A stretch of DNA of 64,000 bases from Bryobacterales bacterium (GCA_016721425.1 JADKID010000009.1:186001-250000); one strand, 5' to 3'; shown: positions 37,901-45,139, counted from the stretch's first letter. Numbers and translations: made by a program. The notes: generated from the sequence alone by a model not told the origin.

Positions 37901-38124
37901 ACACCGCGTATCCGGCAGCGCAGCTCAACTGGCGCGTGGAAAACGCAGGCGGCCAGGTGCAGGGCAAGGGGAGTCTCGCGCGGGCAATCGCGGTGGATTC
38001 GTCAGTGCAGGCCGGCACGGCGGAGTGGCGCGCGGGCGGAGCCGGAGAGTACCGGATGGTGGTGGAAGTGGTGTCAGGCGGCAAGCGCATCTCGGAGAAC
38101 ATCTACGAGTTCCGCGTACTGTGA
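34918..38124 (+). CDS. GH2-family glycoside hydrolase with an extra N-terminal domain, secreted
   Basis: The protein has 1068 residues. AGGGGAG lies 6 bases before the ATG at 34918, and a signal peptide follows. Residues 25-380 form a beta-rich N-terminal region not part of a standard GH2. The GH2 part follows: sugar-binding jelly roll (WELAFGPKGKGPGSEWRKVQ, about 400-560), Ig-like domain, and TIM barrel from about 680 (FYLNGKRIFLRGTNTYANLW). Catalytic residues are placed at Glu785 in VWSPSDEES (acid/base; the usual Asn before it is Asp) and Glu846 in VTELGATS (nucleophile). The substrate is uncertain: beta-mannosidase, beta-galactosidase or glucuronidase are all possible. Confidence 0.9.
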   Translation: MNRPSVYPNLLVLFFAAAALQAAQTWTVRLEEPTGIERRDAEIVRVPLAKVGGQRTGYRVTNPAGQELPWQVLGQELLFPATLIGGQMAEYRVSCCEAVPGRFPEQVSARMLASGRIELANARLRVVLDAATGHIVEAYPLQAGPQRALNLVETTPEQRDKNDIHATGPKVTGPPSPLAVPNDGWSALSGPVKLEEKYIEAGPLAVRISAGEWSMELTAGSTALLWRAAKGFRFASVSALPHVPYDRFVDCDEYQWPTGPGSGEPPNHNIASRAWKRAPGGCFVYYTKEENYGAFGVVALDDALEWTGAGTSRFEGRSPRQLSSVALIFPAWQRSNTVLSARAAARRVRQPVLVRVEQPVEKAAQIAQPATREDPPQVAAITAPPAAFRRAILPLDGEWELAFGPKGKGPGSEWRKVQVPGSVHLQWLPAAQIYSREAAWVSNQEWWYKRTFELPAGFVNQRVRLEFDATDYYAEAYLDGKWLGRHEGYIDPYSYDITALVKPGERHELQVRVWTPVHYYWKHRPYTVKGSYGGVDQKPDDITAVGITRGVRLSGGAPERIAGTAVATRLRPAGAAEVAVNLEAEGLGEDSEYVWQLTLSPRGFPGESVQVTAAAQAAPARLVIPVKNARLWWTWDLGAPNLYTLESRLLDGSGRVLDARTESIGIREIQRRADQFYLNGKRIFLRGTNTYANLWLSEMTREKYARDLDLIGKMNVNLLRVHCHFENPEFYDLADERGLLIWQDYLEAWYPEDTDFSRHAAGLFDNHIRMVRNHASIAVWSPSDEESLENYRDLTKHLYARPKLLDPQDRWVQRSTGRWGDSHIYHGWYDGSIWDYTHMDENLVTELGATSLPAKESLDKFLPGKWPIPAFADDWTYHRLQVPEARRAWGDLDQQSPEQLIAKSQDYTARLFQISLERTRRRKAEGAGGIFHFFAIDFWPSVTMAAIDFYRVPTKVAEVVRRSFEPVAALFEYDRAEWRSGETVKVGLWAVNDTYTAYPAAQLNWRVENAGGQVQGKGSLARAIAVDSSVQAGTAEWRAGGAGEYRMVVEVVSGGKRISENIYEFRVL

Positions 38125-38200
38125 CGATTGGGATAATTTTGTGTGAAATCTGCGCCCGGGGTCTCGCCACCGCGCGGAATCGAGCGTAGAATCGAGAGCG

Positions 38201-38299
38201 ATGATCACCCTGTCCTTGGCCCTTGGCGCGGGCCTGTTCATCTGCCTTCGCCATGCTTTCACACACGGTCGGCGAGGCCGCCGCTGGTCTGGAATCTGA
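38201..38299 (+). CDS. possible small hydrophobic protein
   Basis: A 32-codon ORF (MITLSLALGAGLFICLRHAF at the start, Arg-rich end) follows GAGAG-like sequence. It could encode a short membrane peptide or a leader for the stem-loop 21 bp downstream. There is no conservation evidence; weak. Confidence 0.2.
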   Translation: MITLSLALGAGLFICLRHAFTHGRRGRRWSGI

Positions 38300-38320
38300 C
38301 AACTCCCGCAAACACATAGA

Positions 38321-38346
38321 ACGCAGCCTCCTGACGGGGGCTGCGT
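38321..38346 (+). terminator. stem-loop after the GH2 gene
   Basis: ACGCAGCC (38321-38328) pairs with GGCTGCGT (38339-38346) around a 10-base loop. It is followed by GTTCGTGCTTC, not a run of T, so it is only a plausible terminator of the GH2 transcript or a leader hairpin. Confidence 0.45.
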
Positions 38347-38403
38347 GTTCGTGCTTCTGAGCCGTGCTGGGTGGGGCTGGTGTTCTCGAGCCTGGGCCAA
38401 GTG

Positions 38404-38740
38404 GTGTGTTTTGTGAAAGTTATGGGGTCATTCGGCTGGTGGCGAATTCGAGTCGCGGTAGGACACCAATGTAGCCTGCTGTTTCAGAGTCTTGCGGTAG
38501 TGTTTTATTTTGTTGGAGTTATGGGGTTGTTAGGCCACCGGTAAGTGCAAGTTGCTGTGCCGCGTGGGAGCAATTCAGCCGATGTTATTTCGGGTCGGCG
38601 AAGGCTTTTGTTTTTTGAAACTTATGGGGTCGTTTACCTCCTGGTGGAAGCGGCTAAAAAAGGCGTGATCCGAATCCATTCCTGGATGAGGTCGAACGGT
38701 CATTGTTTTGTGCAAGTTATGGGATCGTTCGGCCTCTGCC
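38404..38740 (+). repeat. four-copy interspersed direct repeat, about 30 bp every 95-103 bp
   Basis: Four imperfect copies share the core GTTATGGGGTCGTTCGGC, preceded by TTTTGTG-like sequence. Their TATGGG elements start at 38421, 38520, 38623 and 38718 (spacings 99, 103 and 95). The 60-70 bp between copies are unrelated by eye. The unit is too diverged and the spacing too long for a CRISPR. The function is unknown. Confidence 0.6.
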
Positions 38741-39058
38741 AAGGGCACGACGCGCGCGGCGCGCGGATTGGGCAACATAGAGCGTTTCAATTCTCAAAGA
38801 ACGGCTGTGCGCAGCGGGCGGGGCCGCGCACGGTACACTTATACACCATGGATTTCCGAATTCGGCCTCGATGTGGGCGTAGAACGAGACAAGCGATTGA
38901 AAACACAGCATCAACTATTTTTTCGCCGGTTGAACTGGGTCGAAGTTGCAGTTCAGAAAGGGCATCCCCGGCGGGTGGGACGGGGGTGGGGCTGCTTGCA
39001 CATGGCCGTGTGACGAGGATTGACCCCTTGCCGCCCCGGGTGAGTATTGGAGGAACAA

Positions 39059-39964
39059 ATGGACGACGCAATTCTTGATCCACAGGAAACGGCGATTCTG
39101 GATTCCATCGAATCGGAGACGGGATACCGATTCCCGAAATTGGGGGCGATCCCAGGAATTGATACTAACATTGCGGCTCAGGTTTTGCCGGTATTACGCC
39201 AATGGGTGGCGCGACTCGACCGACCCAACTTCAGGGGCGGGGTCTATGCGTGTTTCGTGGGACTTGCAGGGCGCCCCTACTTTGGGGACCTGCTCGCGTG
39301 GCTGGCGCAGGAAACTGACACCATCAACCAGGGAATTCTCAAAGAAGTTTTGACCCCGATGGTGACGAGACAGAACGCGGGCTTAGCTTGGCCTGCAATT
39401 CGCAAGTGCATCAACATGAACATGGACTTTAAGCTGGTCATCAAGCTAGCCAACTTCCCCGCTACCAGAGAGGAGGCAGTGCAAGCTCTGCTGGGCCATC
39501 TGGAAGATGAGGAGAAGAGAATCGCGGAAGGTGGGCGAGGCCGGAAGGGTGTCAGCAGCGCGACGCAGGCGATTTGCCGAATGCGTGAACCTTCAATTCG
39601 AGACTGGTTCAGGCGGTGGGAGGCAAGTCCCGATCCCAAGCTCCGGGAATGTGCGCTGCGTGCAGCAGGAATCCTTTTTACTATCCCGAAGTGCTTTAGA
39701 AAAGTGCGGGGTGCGGTAGACCCCACGAAACAGGTCTATTCAACGGAGGTGGACTCGGATGATTTGGGTTCTGCGGCGCAGAAACTGGAGGCGGACTACG
39801 GAATCCAGGTCCCTCCAGAAGTCAGAAGCGGCGAGATCTTCCGCGTACTGCCGGAGACGAGTTGGCTGGTGTGCCAGTGCCCGGGCCCATATGACACACG
39901 ATTTGACCTGTGGCTGAGACGCGAGGACGTGAGCACGGTGGAAATGTGGCTACAGACCACGTGA
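39059..39964 (+). CDS. hypothetical cytosolic protein, helical-repeat-like N-terminal half
   Basis: The protein has 301 residues and no signal peptide. GGAGGAA lies before the ATG at 39059. Residues about 30-210 are helical with a loose HEAT-like rhythm (NFRGGVYACFVGLAGRPYFG, PKLRECALRAAGILFTIPKC). The C-terminal 70 residues (IFRVLPETSWLVCQCPGPYD, FDLWLRRED) look like a beta-rich module. The profile is reminiscent of polymorphic-toxin immunity proteins, and an RHS fragment lies just downstream, but this is only a guess from context. No family is recognised. Confidence 0.65.
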   Translation: MDDAILDPQETAILDSIESETGYRFPKLGAIPGIDTNIAAQVLPVLRQWVARLDRPNFRGGVYACFVGLAGRPYFGDLLAWLAQETDTINQGILKEVLTPMVTRQNAGLAWPAIRKCINMNMDFKLVIKLANFPATREEAVQALLGHLEDEEKRIAEGGRGRKGVSSATQAICRMREPSIRDWFRRWEASPDPKLRECALRAAGILFTIPKCFRKVRGAVDPTKQVYSTEVDSDDLGSAAQKLEADYGIQVPPEVRSGEIFRVLPETSWLVCQCPGPYDTRFDLWLRREDVSTVEMWLQTT

Positions 39965-40032
39965 TCTGAAAGTAGAACGGGGGGCGGGGCTGGCGGTGGC
40001 GATAACCACGACCTCGCCCCACGGCGCGGTGA

Positions 40033-40290
40033 CGACAGACGGGCACGGGCACTGGAGGGAGCGCAACGGTACTTTCAATTGTGGACACCGAGTATCTGCC
40101 GTGCGGCTGCACGCCGATGGGTAAGATGTGGCGGGTGTCGCGGCCGTACGCGCCGGGCGGGACGGTGTACTTCCCCCTACCTCTTGTGCTTACGACGGAA
40201 AAAGACACCGAGCAGCCCGGGATGGCCTGGCGAGTGCTGGTTGAACCGGATCGCAATTGCAGTTCAGAAAGTTCAGTTCCGGCAGATTGA
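40033..40290 (+). pseudogene. RHS/YD-repeat protein fragment
   Basis: One frame reads TGTGTGGSATVLSIVDTEYL then PCGCTPMGKMWRVSRPYAPG and GTVYF. This closely follows the pattern of acidobacterial RHS proteins, which have CxCSPxGK, RVSxPYAPGG, then W-T-x-Y-x-YDGxGRT. Here the reading frame is lost after GTVYF; a TACGACGGA (YDG) motif appears a few bases later in another frame. It has no start, is stopped upstream by a TGA and ends at 40290. It is a remnant of a large gene deleted or scrambled in place. Family assignment is from memory of the motif. Confidence 0.5.
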
Positions 40291-40333
40291 AGGGCGCTGC
40301 GGCACTGGTGTCACAGGTAGGGCCCCATCTGTG

Positions 40334-40363
40334 TTGACATTCCGGCCGATCGCAGTTTATGGT
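40334..40363 (+). promoter_or_regulatory. sigma-70-like promoter for the lipoprotein genes
   Basis: TTGACA (40334-40339), an 18-bp spacer and TATGGT (40358-40363), about 85 bp before the propeller-lipoprotein start. The -35 is perfect; the -10 matches four of six bases. Confidence 0.45.
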
Positions 40364-40450
40364 TAATCCTCCGCCCGGGAAACAGTATTAACCCAAAGGA
40401 ACATAATGCGATCGCTCTGGCCCCACCGGCCAAGAGGAAGGACGCAACTC

Positions 40451-41410
40451 ATGAACATCTGGTCGAGTAGCGCTGCCGGTCTCCTCCTGATGGCCTCTTG
40501 CGGATGCCAAACCAGCGCATCTGCACCTGAGCTGTTTCTGCTCGATCTCAATTCCTACTCGCCGGCAATCGGATACTCAACTTCCGGCAGAGTCCTGAGG
40601 ACCGAGCGCACCCCGGAGTGCAGTCGATGGGTCAAGATCCGGGACGTGACGGGCCGGGCCACATTGCAGAGTGAGAGGTCGAGCCGAACATCGTTACCCG
40701 TGATGGTGGCTCGGGATTTCGCGGGCCGGGAGATTGGACGATATCCGTTCGCAGCGCCGGACGTGCAGGATGTGCGTTTGTCGCCTTCTGGAGAAAAGGT
40801 CGCGCTCGCCGGGGAGCCGGGAGGTCCCGGCCTACGCTGCAAGACCGGCATATTTGTAGCGGAACGCGGCGCAGACAAATGGGCGGCGGCTTGGTGCGCA
40901 CCCGACAACGCGACGGCGCCTACTTCGGTGACGTGGTCTCCGGATGAGCACAGCCTGGCGTTTTCATTTGGTGGGCAGATCTATGTCCTCGGCGCCCAGG
41001 AGCGGCAGGCCAGAGTGTTGACGGAGGGGGACCGCGCCCGGTGGGCGCCTGAGGGTGACCAGATTGTGGTGGTTCGCGGAGATGAGCTCTGGCTGGTTGC
41101 AAGCAGCGGCGCAGTGCCGGGCCGGCGATTGGCGCACGTGGAAGGACTGGTGGGCTCCGGCACGGAATGGTCGCCGGACGGGCAGTCTATCAGCGTTGTC
41201 TCGAAGAGTGCGAGCCAGCCGGGCGACAGCCGGGTCCGGACGGAGCTGGGATTGGTGCAGGTGCAGTCATCCACCCGGATGGCACTCGGCGTGAAACTCT
41301 GGGGCTTGGCACCGAACTTACGATGGGTGCCGCGCCGAGCTGAAGAGTTTGGCGCTTTCATTGAGTCTCGTTCGACGCTCTGCGGGGCAGTTTCGCAGTC
41401 TGCGAGGTAA
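40451..41410 (+). CDS. beta-propeller (PD40/WD40-like) lipoprotein
   Basis: The protein has 319 residues. The start at 40451 follows GAGGAAGG and gives a lipoprotein signal (MNIWSSSAAGLLLMASCGCQ, lipobox Cys at about 17-19). The body has repeated beta-propeller blades with the SPDGxxxxx pattern (VRLSPSGEKVALAG, TWSPDEHSLAFSFGGQIYVL, EWSPDGQSISVVSK), as in TolB-like PD40 repeats. It is anchored to a membrane in the periplasm and probably binds a protein or ligand. It is followed 24 bp on by another secreted-protein gene, likely one operon. Confidence 0.8.
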   Translation: MNIWSSSAAGLLLMASCGCQTSASAPELFLLDLNSYSPAIGYSTSGRVLRTERTPECSRWVKIRDVTGRATLQSERSSRTSLPVMVARDFAGREIGRYPFAAPDVQDVRLSPSGEKVALAGEPGGPGLRCKTGIFVAERGADKWAAAWCAPDNATAPTSVTWSPDEHSLAFSFGGQIYVLGAQERQARVLTEGDRARWAPEGDQIVVVRGDELWLVASSGAVPGRRLAHVEGLVGSGTEWSPDGQSISVVSKSASQPGDSRVRTELGLVQVQSSTRMALGVKLWGLAPNLRWVPRRAEEFGAFIESRSTLCGAVSQSAR

Positions 41411-41434
41411 GGCCAACAAGGAGAATTCCGGCCC

Positions 41435-42073
41435 GTGCACGAAGTGATGCAATTCAAGAACATAGCAGCCTTGCTGAGTATCTCAGCCCGGCGCCTCGCC
41501 GCCTGTTTGTGTCTGGGTGGCCTATCGCTGTTCGGCGCGGATACCTGCGCACTGACTCTTCAACTTTTCTCTTACGATGGCCGCCCAGCTTCGAATGCCT
41601 GGGTGGAACTCCGGGATAGTGAAGACAAAGTCGTGCTGAGAACGCAGATGGAGGGACCGACCCTGAGAATCTGTGATTTTGGCTTCGGCCCGCACAGCCT
41701 TCGAGTCGGGGCATCTTGGGGCCTTCCCGTCACCGTCTCTAACCTGCGGCTCCTCCTGAAGGCACCATTGAACATCAAGGTGGTACTCAACTCGACCAAC
41801 TACACGGGGGGAATGGGAAGTGGCTGTCTACTCTATCTGCGAGTCGCCGATAGAGCGGGCCAGCCAGTCCCGGGGGCGGACATCCTCCAGTCTAACTTTC
41901 CCGGCACATCGGCCAAAGCCGATTCCTTCGGGCGATATCAGGCGCTGTATGGCGGAACGAACGAAATCGTGGTCAGAAAAGAGGGGTACGAGGATAGCAG
42001 GACGGTCGTTGCCTGTAAAGACACGGAGCAACTGGACCGAGGCGTCGTCATGACCCGCATCGGGGAGAAGTAG
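41435..42073 (+). CDS. secreted protein with carboxypeptidase-regulatory-like (Ig-fold) domains
   Basis: The protein has 212 residues. AAGGAG lies 11 bases before the GTG at 41435; an ATG at 41447 is the alternative. A signal peptide follows (LAACLCLGGLSLFGAD). Two beta-sandwich segments are seen: LQLFSYDGRPASNAWVELRD and LRVADRAGQPVPGADIL with GTNEIVVRKEGYEDSRTVV, the usual pattern of CarboxypepD_reg-like folds. No catalytic residue is visible. A surface or periplasmic binding role is likely. Confidence 0.7.
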   Translation: MHEVMQFKNIAALLSISARRLAACLCLGGLSLFGADTCALTLQLFSYDGRPASNAWVELRDSEDKVVLRTQMEGPTLRICDFGFGPHSLRVGASWGLPVTVSNLRLLLKAPLNIKVVLNSTNYTGGMGSGCLLYLRVADRAGQPVPGADILQSNFPGTSAKADSFGRYQALYGGTNEIVVRKEGYEDSRTVVACKDTEQLDRGVVMTRIGEK

Positions 42074-42249
42074 CCGTTGGAAATCGTACAGTCGGCAGCC
42101 GATCCGGACTTGTGGTTTCGTATCTATCAAGCTCCGAAGCAGGGTGACGTTTGTCCTCGGCGACGGCGGGCGGACGATGCCCCCAAAGACCAAGCCGCCA
42201 TTCAGACGGGTTTCAGACACTGCAAAGCTCATCCGTGTGGAGGCTGCCC

Positions 42250-42630
42250 ATGATACGTACCGTCAGATCAGGAGTGCTCCTGGTATTCCTTGCGGCACTT
42301 GTAGGGTGTTCACTTTGCAGCAACAGGATACTACTGCGGCAAGCATCGCCGATGCACGCATGGACGGCGGTCGTTTACGAGCGGGAATGCGGTGCAACCA
42401 CTCCCGTCTATACGGTTGTTGAATTGCTGCCGCGCGGCAAGGACCGTCCCGATGAAGACGATCCAAGTGGAGTCGTCATCACCTTTCGCAATCCACAGGA
42501 TGTTTCCGTGGAGTGGGCGGACGATTCTCACTTGCGTGTAGTCTGTTCCAGTTGCAGGGGAGTGAATCTGGCAGCGGAGCGAACAAAAGTCAATTCAGTC
42601 GCAATCGAGTATGTTCTGGTTGGGCAGTGA
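42250..42630 (+). CDS. small lipoprotein
   Basis: The protein has 126 residues. The ATG at 42250 gives a lipoprotein signal (MIRTVRSGVLLVFLAALVGC, lipobox LVGC). The mature part is beta-rich with two more Cys pairs (ECGATTPVYTVVELL, VCSSCRGVN). Family unknown. It lies 176 bp after the preceding secreted-protein gene. A longer upstream frame (from 42151) has no signal and is less likely. Confidence 0.6.
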   Translation: MIRTVRSGVLLVFLAALVGCSLCSNRILLRQASPMHAWTAVVYERECGATTPVYTVVELLPRGKDRPDEDDPSGVVITFRNPQDVSVEWADDSHLRVVCSSCRGVNLAAERTKVNSVAIEYVLVGQ

Positions 42631-42780
42631 GGAGACTCCTCGCTCAGGCTGGCGAACGTGATTTCGCGTGCAGGGCGGAACGGATTGGCGCCGGCTCTCC
42701 CTGATCGATCTACTGCTGGTCCAGGCAGGCGATACAAGTCACCGAGGCCGCCAGTTCAACGACCCCGCCCCCCGCATAGC

Positions 42781-42815
42781 AAAAGGGCGGCCTCCCGAAG
42801 GAAACCGCCCTTGCC
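42781..42815 (-). terminator. rho-independent terminator of the Fe-S protein gene
   Basis: On the minus strand AAGGGCGG (inner pairs CC/GG around a TTCG loop) pairs with CCGCCCTT and is followed by TTTT. It lies about 20 bp after the Fe-S carrier stop. Confidence 0.8.
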
Positions 42816-42835
42816 AAAACCACCAACTCGCGCGT

Positions 42836-43159
42836 TTAGACGCTGAAGCTGGAACCGCAGCCGCAGGTGGATTTCACCTGGGGGTTGTTGAACTTGAAGC
42901 CGGAGCCTTCCATGGACTCGACGTAATCCACTTCCGCGCCGTCGAGATACAGCAGGCTGGCCTGATCGATGAACACGCTCAGCTCATCGAATTTGTATGT
43001 CTTGTCCAGGAACCCGGGGGCGTTCTCAAAGGCCATGGAGTAGCTGAAGCCGGAGCAGCCGCCGCCAACCACCGAGATGCGCAGACCCGCCGGCTTGGGT
43101 TCCTGGGCGCCCAGGATTTCCTTCACCTTGCCAACAGCCGTTTCGGTCAATGTAATCAT
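42836..43159 (-). CDS. A-type iron-sulfur carrier/assembly protein (ErpA/IscA-like)
   Basis: The protein has 107 residues, family length. It delivers or assembles Fe-S clusters on target enzymes. Three conserved Cys are present: one in VVGGGCSGFSY and two in STCGCGSSF near the C-terminus. MITLTETAVGKVKEIL is the usual start. TAGGAGGT sits before the ATG at 43159. It is monocistronic with its own terminator. ErpA, IscA and SufA cannot be told apart here, so no symbol is given. Confidence 0.95.
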   Translation of the reverse strand: MITLTETAVGKVKEILGAQEPKPAGLRISVVGGGCSGFSYSMAFENAPGFLDKTYKFDELSVFIDQASLLYLDGAEVDYVESMEGSGFKFNNPQVKSTCGCGSSFSV

Positions 43160-43187
43160 TGCGTTGATCGACCTCCTACAAAAATGT

Positions 43188-43211
43188 CCGGTATGCCCAG
43201 TATAACACCGG
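43188..43211 (-). promoter_or_regulatory. possible promoter/operator of the Fe-S carrier gene
   Basis: On the minus strand TATACT (43199-43204) could be the -10, and it lies inside a spaced inverted repeat CCGGT-14-ACCGG. An Fe-S regulator site is possible but the arms are short; no -35 is convincing. Confidence 0.3.
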
Positions 43212-43331
43212 GCGCGGATTGTACTTCTTCACTATACGAAGATGCGGCGCGGGGGCGAAAGGGTGCGGCTAATCTGGTATGGTTAGGTCAGTCCGTTGAA
43301 ACCGGGCATGGGTAGGGCGCGTCGGTAGGGC

Positions 43332-44009
43332 ATGAGTGGCTACGCTGGCGTTTTCCCAATACCTGACGCAGGGATACAGGCCACGGCCTCCCGCCAGGGC
43401 AAGACACGCGTGGATTACCGGAAGACTGAAGAAGCCGAACTGGTCCGCCGAGTGCAGGCTCGTGACGAGCTGGCGTTTCGCGAGATTGTGGACCGCTACC
43501 AGTCGAAGGTCTTTTCCATCATCTTTGGCGTGCTCCGGAACCGGAACGACGCCGAGGATATCTCCCAGCAGGTCTTCACCAAGATCTACTTCTCCATCCA
43601 CAACTTCGATTTCCGCAGCAGCCTGCTGACCTGGATCTACAAGATCACGGTGAACGAGTGCTACGACTATCTGCGGAAGAAGAAGGTGCGCAAGCTCGTC
43701 TACGAGAGCGACTTCAACGAAGACGACGCGGTGAGCATGGAGCGCAGCGAGCCGGACGGCGCGCAGGCCATCGACACGGCTCTGGCCAAGCGCGACCTGG
43801 TGAACAAGCTGCTGGCCAAGGTTTCGGAAGAAGACCGGAATCTGATGATGCTGAAAGAAGTGGAAGGGCACTCCGTCGAGGAACTGGCGGAGATGACCGG
43901 AATGAACGAAAATACGATTAAGGTCAAGTTGTTCCGCGCCCGCCAGAAGTTATTGAAGGCGGCGCAGCGGCTGACAAAGGGCGCAGGGACCCGGTTGGCC
44001 GCGGAGTAG
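43332..44009 (+). CDS. ECF-type sigma-70 factor (RpoE-like)
   Basis: The protein has 225 residues. Region 2 (AFREIVDRYQSKVFSIIFGV, AEDISQQVFTKIYFSI) and region 4 (NLMMLKEVEGHSVEELAEMT, then NENTIKVKLFRARQKLL) are complete. The first 30 residues are unstructured and may be outside the functional start. The product probably drives an envelope-stress regulon. The following anti-sigma and Spy/CpxP-like genes on the same strand fit that role. Confidence 0.93.
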   Translation: MSGYAGVFPIPDAGIQATASRQGKTRVDYRKTEEAELVRRVQARDELAFREIVDRYQSKVFSIIFGVLRNRNDAEDISQQVFTKIYFSIHNFDFRSSLLTWIYKITVNECYDYLRKKKVRKLVYESDFNEDDAVSMERSEPDGAQAIDTALAKRDLVNKLLAKVSEEDRNLMMLKEVEGHSVEELAEMTGMNENTIKVKLFRARQKLLKAAQRLTKGAGTRLAAE

Positions 44010-44025
44010 CGATTTTCCCGGGCTC

Positions 44026-44053
44026 TTGCACTTTGCCGGAGTCTGGATATGAT
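44026..44053 (+). promoter_or_regulatory. sigma-70-like promoter before the anti-sigma gene
   Basis: TTGCAC (44026-44031), a 16-bp spacer and TATGAT (44048-44053). It would start transcription about 120 bp before the anti-sigma gene, independently of the sigma gene. Confidence 0.4.
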
Positions 44054-44065
44054 AGGCGGAGACAC

Positions 44066-44212
44066 ATGAACGGACTTTTCGGCACAGACTGGAAAGTGAG
44101 ACCATCAGCCGGGCTCAGGCTGGGGCAAAGATTCATGGTCGGGCCGGATACCGCGAACGACTCAGTTTTGAGGGAAGACGGATATGCATCAGCCCATCGA
44201 AGACGGTCTTGA
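44066..44212 (+). CDS. possible 48-residue upstream ORF overlapping the anti-sigma start
   Basis: An ATG at 44066 sits 5 bases after GGCGGAG, a good ribosome-binding site, and 12 bases after a TATGAT -10. The frame (MNGLFGTDWKVRPSAGLRLG at the start) ends at 44212, 28 bp inside the anti-sigma gene in another frame. It might couple translation of the anti-sigma gene. The peptide resembles nothing known. Confidence 0.3.
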   Translation: MNGLFGTDWKVRPSAGLRLGQRFMVGPDTANDSVLREDGYASAHRRRS

Positions 44213-44690
44213 GGACTTCCTCACCGCGCGGGCAGGCACGGAACAATACAAGGCTTTTGTAGCCCATCTGGCGGTGTGCGCGGAGTGCGCCACCGAAGTG
44301 GGGCTGATGAAGCAGCAGGCCGAATGGATGCATGAGCTCCGTCCGCCGGCCGATGCCGAGCCCTCCGCAGGTTTCTATGCGCGTGTGATGGACCGGATTG
44401 AAGCACAGAGCGCGAAGTCGTTCTGGGGCGTATTTCTGGAGCCGGTTTTCGCGAAGCGCCTGGCGCTGGCCAGCCTGGCCCTCTTCGTATTGCTCTCCTC
44501 CGCGGTGTGGCAGGCGGAACCGGCGCCTGAACTGTACGGCGACAATCCCGTCACTGTCCTGGCCGGCGAAGCCATGCCGGCGGCCACCGGGGCGGACCCC
44601 GGCCGCGACCGCACCGTGGTGCTCACCAACCTCGCCAGCTACAATACCGGCAACGGCCCCGTGCCGCTGCTGCCCGTTTCTTCGGACTAA
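44184..44690 (+). CDS. anti-sigma factor with zinc-binding motif, single-pass membrane protein
   Basis: The protein has 168 residues. The N-terminus carries AHLAVCAECATEV (His-x3-Cys-x2-Cys, the ZAS anti-sigma motif). A transmembrane helix lies at about 90-108 (LALASLALFVLLSSAVW), then a short periplasmic tail. It probably holds the preceding ECF sigma factor inactive at the inner membrane. Confidence 0.82.
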   Translation: MHQPIEDGLEDFLTARAGTEQYKAFVAHLAVCAECATEVGLMKQQAEWMHELRPPADAEPSAGFYARVMDRIEAQSAKSFWGVFLEPVFAKRLALASLALFVLLSSAVWQAEPAPELYGDNPVTVLAGEAMPAATGADPGRDRTVVLTNLASYNTGNGPVPLLPVSSD

Positions 44691-44699
44691 GAGAATCCG

Positions 44700-45107
44700 G
44701 TGAGCGTGAGAAGCAGCTTGAGCGACAACCGGCCGACTTGGCATCACCCCAGGATCCTGATGGTCCTGCTCACCGTGTTCCTGTGTGGAGCGGCGGCGGG
44801 CGCATTGATTGTCCGCGTGAGCAACTCTCTCGGCGCGCCGCGCGTGGCGGCCAACGCGCCCCAATGGAAAGAGGGCCAGCGCGAGCTCACCATCACGCTG
44901 CTGAAAAAAGAGCTAAACCTGACGCCGGCCCAGGCCCAGGAGATCGAGACGGTTCTCGATGACTTCGTGCTCTACTACCAGAACCTGCAGGGGCAGATGG
45001 ACGACTGGCGCAATGATGGCAAGAAGCGCATTATGGTCACACTGACGCCGGAGCAGCGGACGAAGTTTGAGAAGCTACTGAGCAACCGCTCCACCGCGTT
45101 GCGGTAG
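44700..45107 (+). CDS. Spy/CpxP-like periplasmic or membrane-anchored protein
   Basis: The protein has 135 residues. One N-terminal helix (ILMVLLTVFLCGAAAGALIV, about 19-38) anchors or exports it. The rest is helical with two LTPxQ-type motifs (LNLTPAQAQEIETVL and VTLTPEQRTKFEKLL), as in Spy/CpxP/ZraP periplasmic chaperones or sensors. A GTG start at 44700 lies 9 bp after the anti-sigma stop. A role in feedback on the sigma/anti-sigma pair is likely by analogy with CpxP. Confidence 0.75.
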   Translation: MSVRSSLSDNRPTWHHPRILMVLLTVFLCGAAAGALIVRVSNSLGAPRVAANAPQWKEGQRELTITLLKKELNLTPAQAQEIETVLDDFVLYYQNLQGQMDDWRNDGKKRIMVTLTPEQRTKFEKLLSNRSTALR

Positions 45108-45113
45108 GACGTC

Positions 45114-45139
45114 ACCGCTCGCTCACGCTCGCGGCTCAG
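45114..45139 (+). repeat. single REP-like element
   Basis: This 26-bp stretch matches the REP copies flanking the transposase gene at 48.3-48.9 kb at most positions (ACCGCTC, then CT-ACG-TCGCGGCTCAG). It lies between two genes, as REPs usually do. Confidence 0.55.

Larger units (their letters stand above)
38125..39058 (+). other. 934-bp gene-poor stretch with small ORF, stem-loop and repeat array
   Basis: No full gene is supported here. It holds a possible 32-codon ORF, a strong stem-loop, and four copies of a repeat spaced about 100 bp apart (each listed separately). Base composition is visibly more T-rich than the flanking genes. From about 38760 to 39040 I see nothing I can name; short open frames on both strands lack ribosome-binding sites and look random. 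Confidence 0.5.
39965..40450 (+). other. 486-bp stretch with RHS fragment and promoter
   Basis: Between the orphan gene and the propeller lipoprotein there is no intact gene. It holds a decayed RHS-repeat fragment and a sigma-70-like promoter (both listed). The first 70 bp are very G-rich and otherwise featureless. The 15-base string TTGCAGTTCAGAAAG occurs here (about 40256) and also at about 38945, so the two gene-poor stretches may share an origin. Confidence 0.5.

Noticed and set aside
38404..38740. CRISPR array
   Set aside because: Repeats diverge at many positions, spacing is 95-103 bp with intervals too long for spacers, and no cas gene is near.
38575..38790. 71-codon minus-strand ORF over the repeats
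   Set aside because: It has no ribosome-binding site or family, and it covers repeat units that do not keep a reading frame.
40081..40290. independent 69-codon gene
   Set aside because: The frame runs in from upstream with RHS-like sequence and its second half is out of frame, so it is a fragment rather than a small gene.
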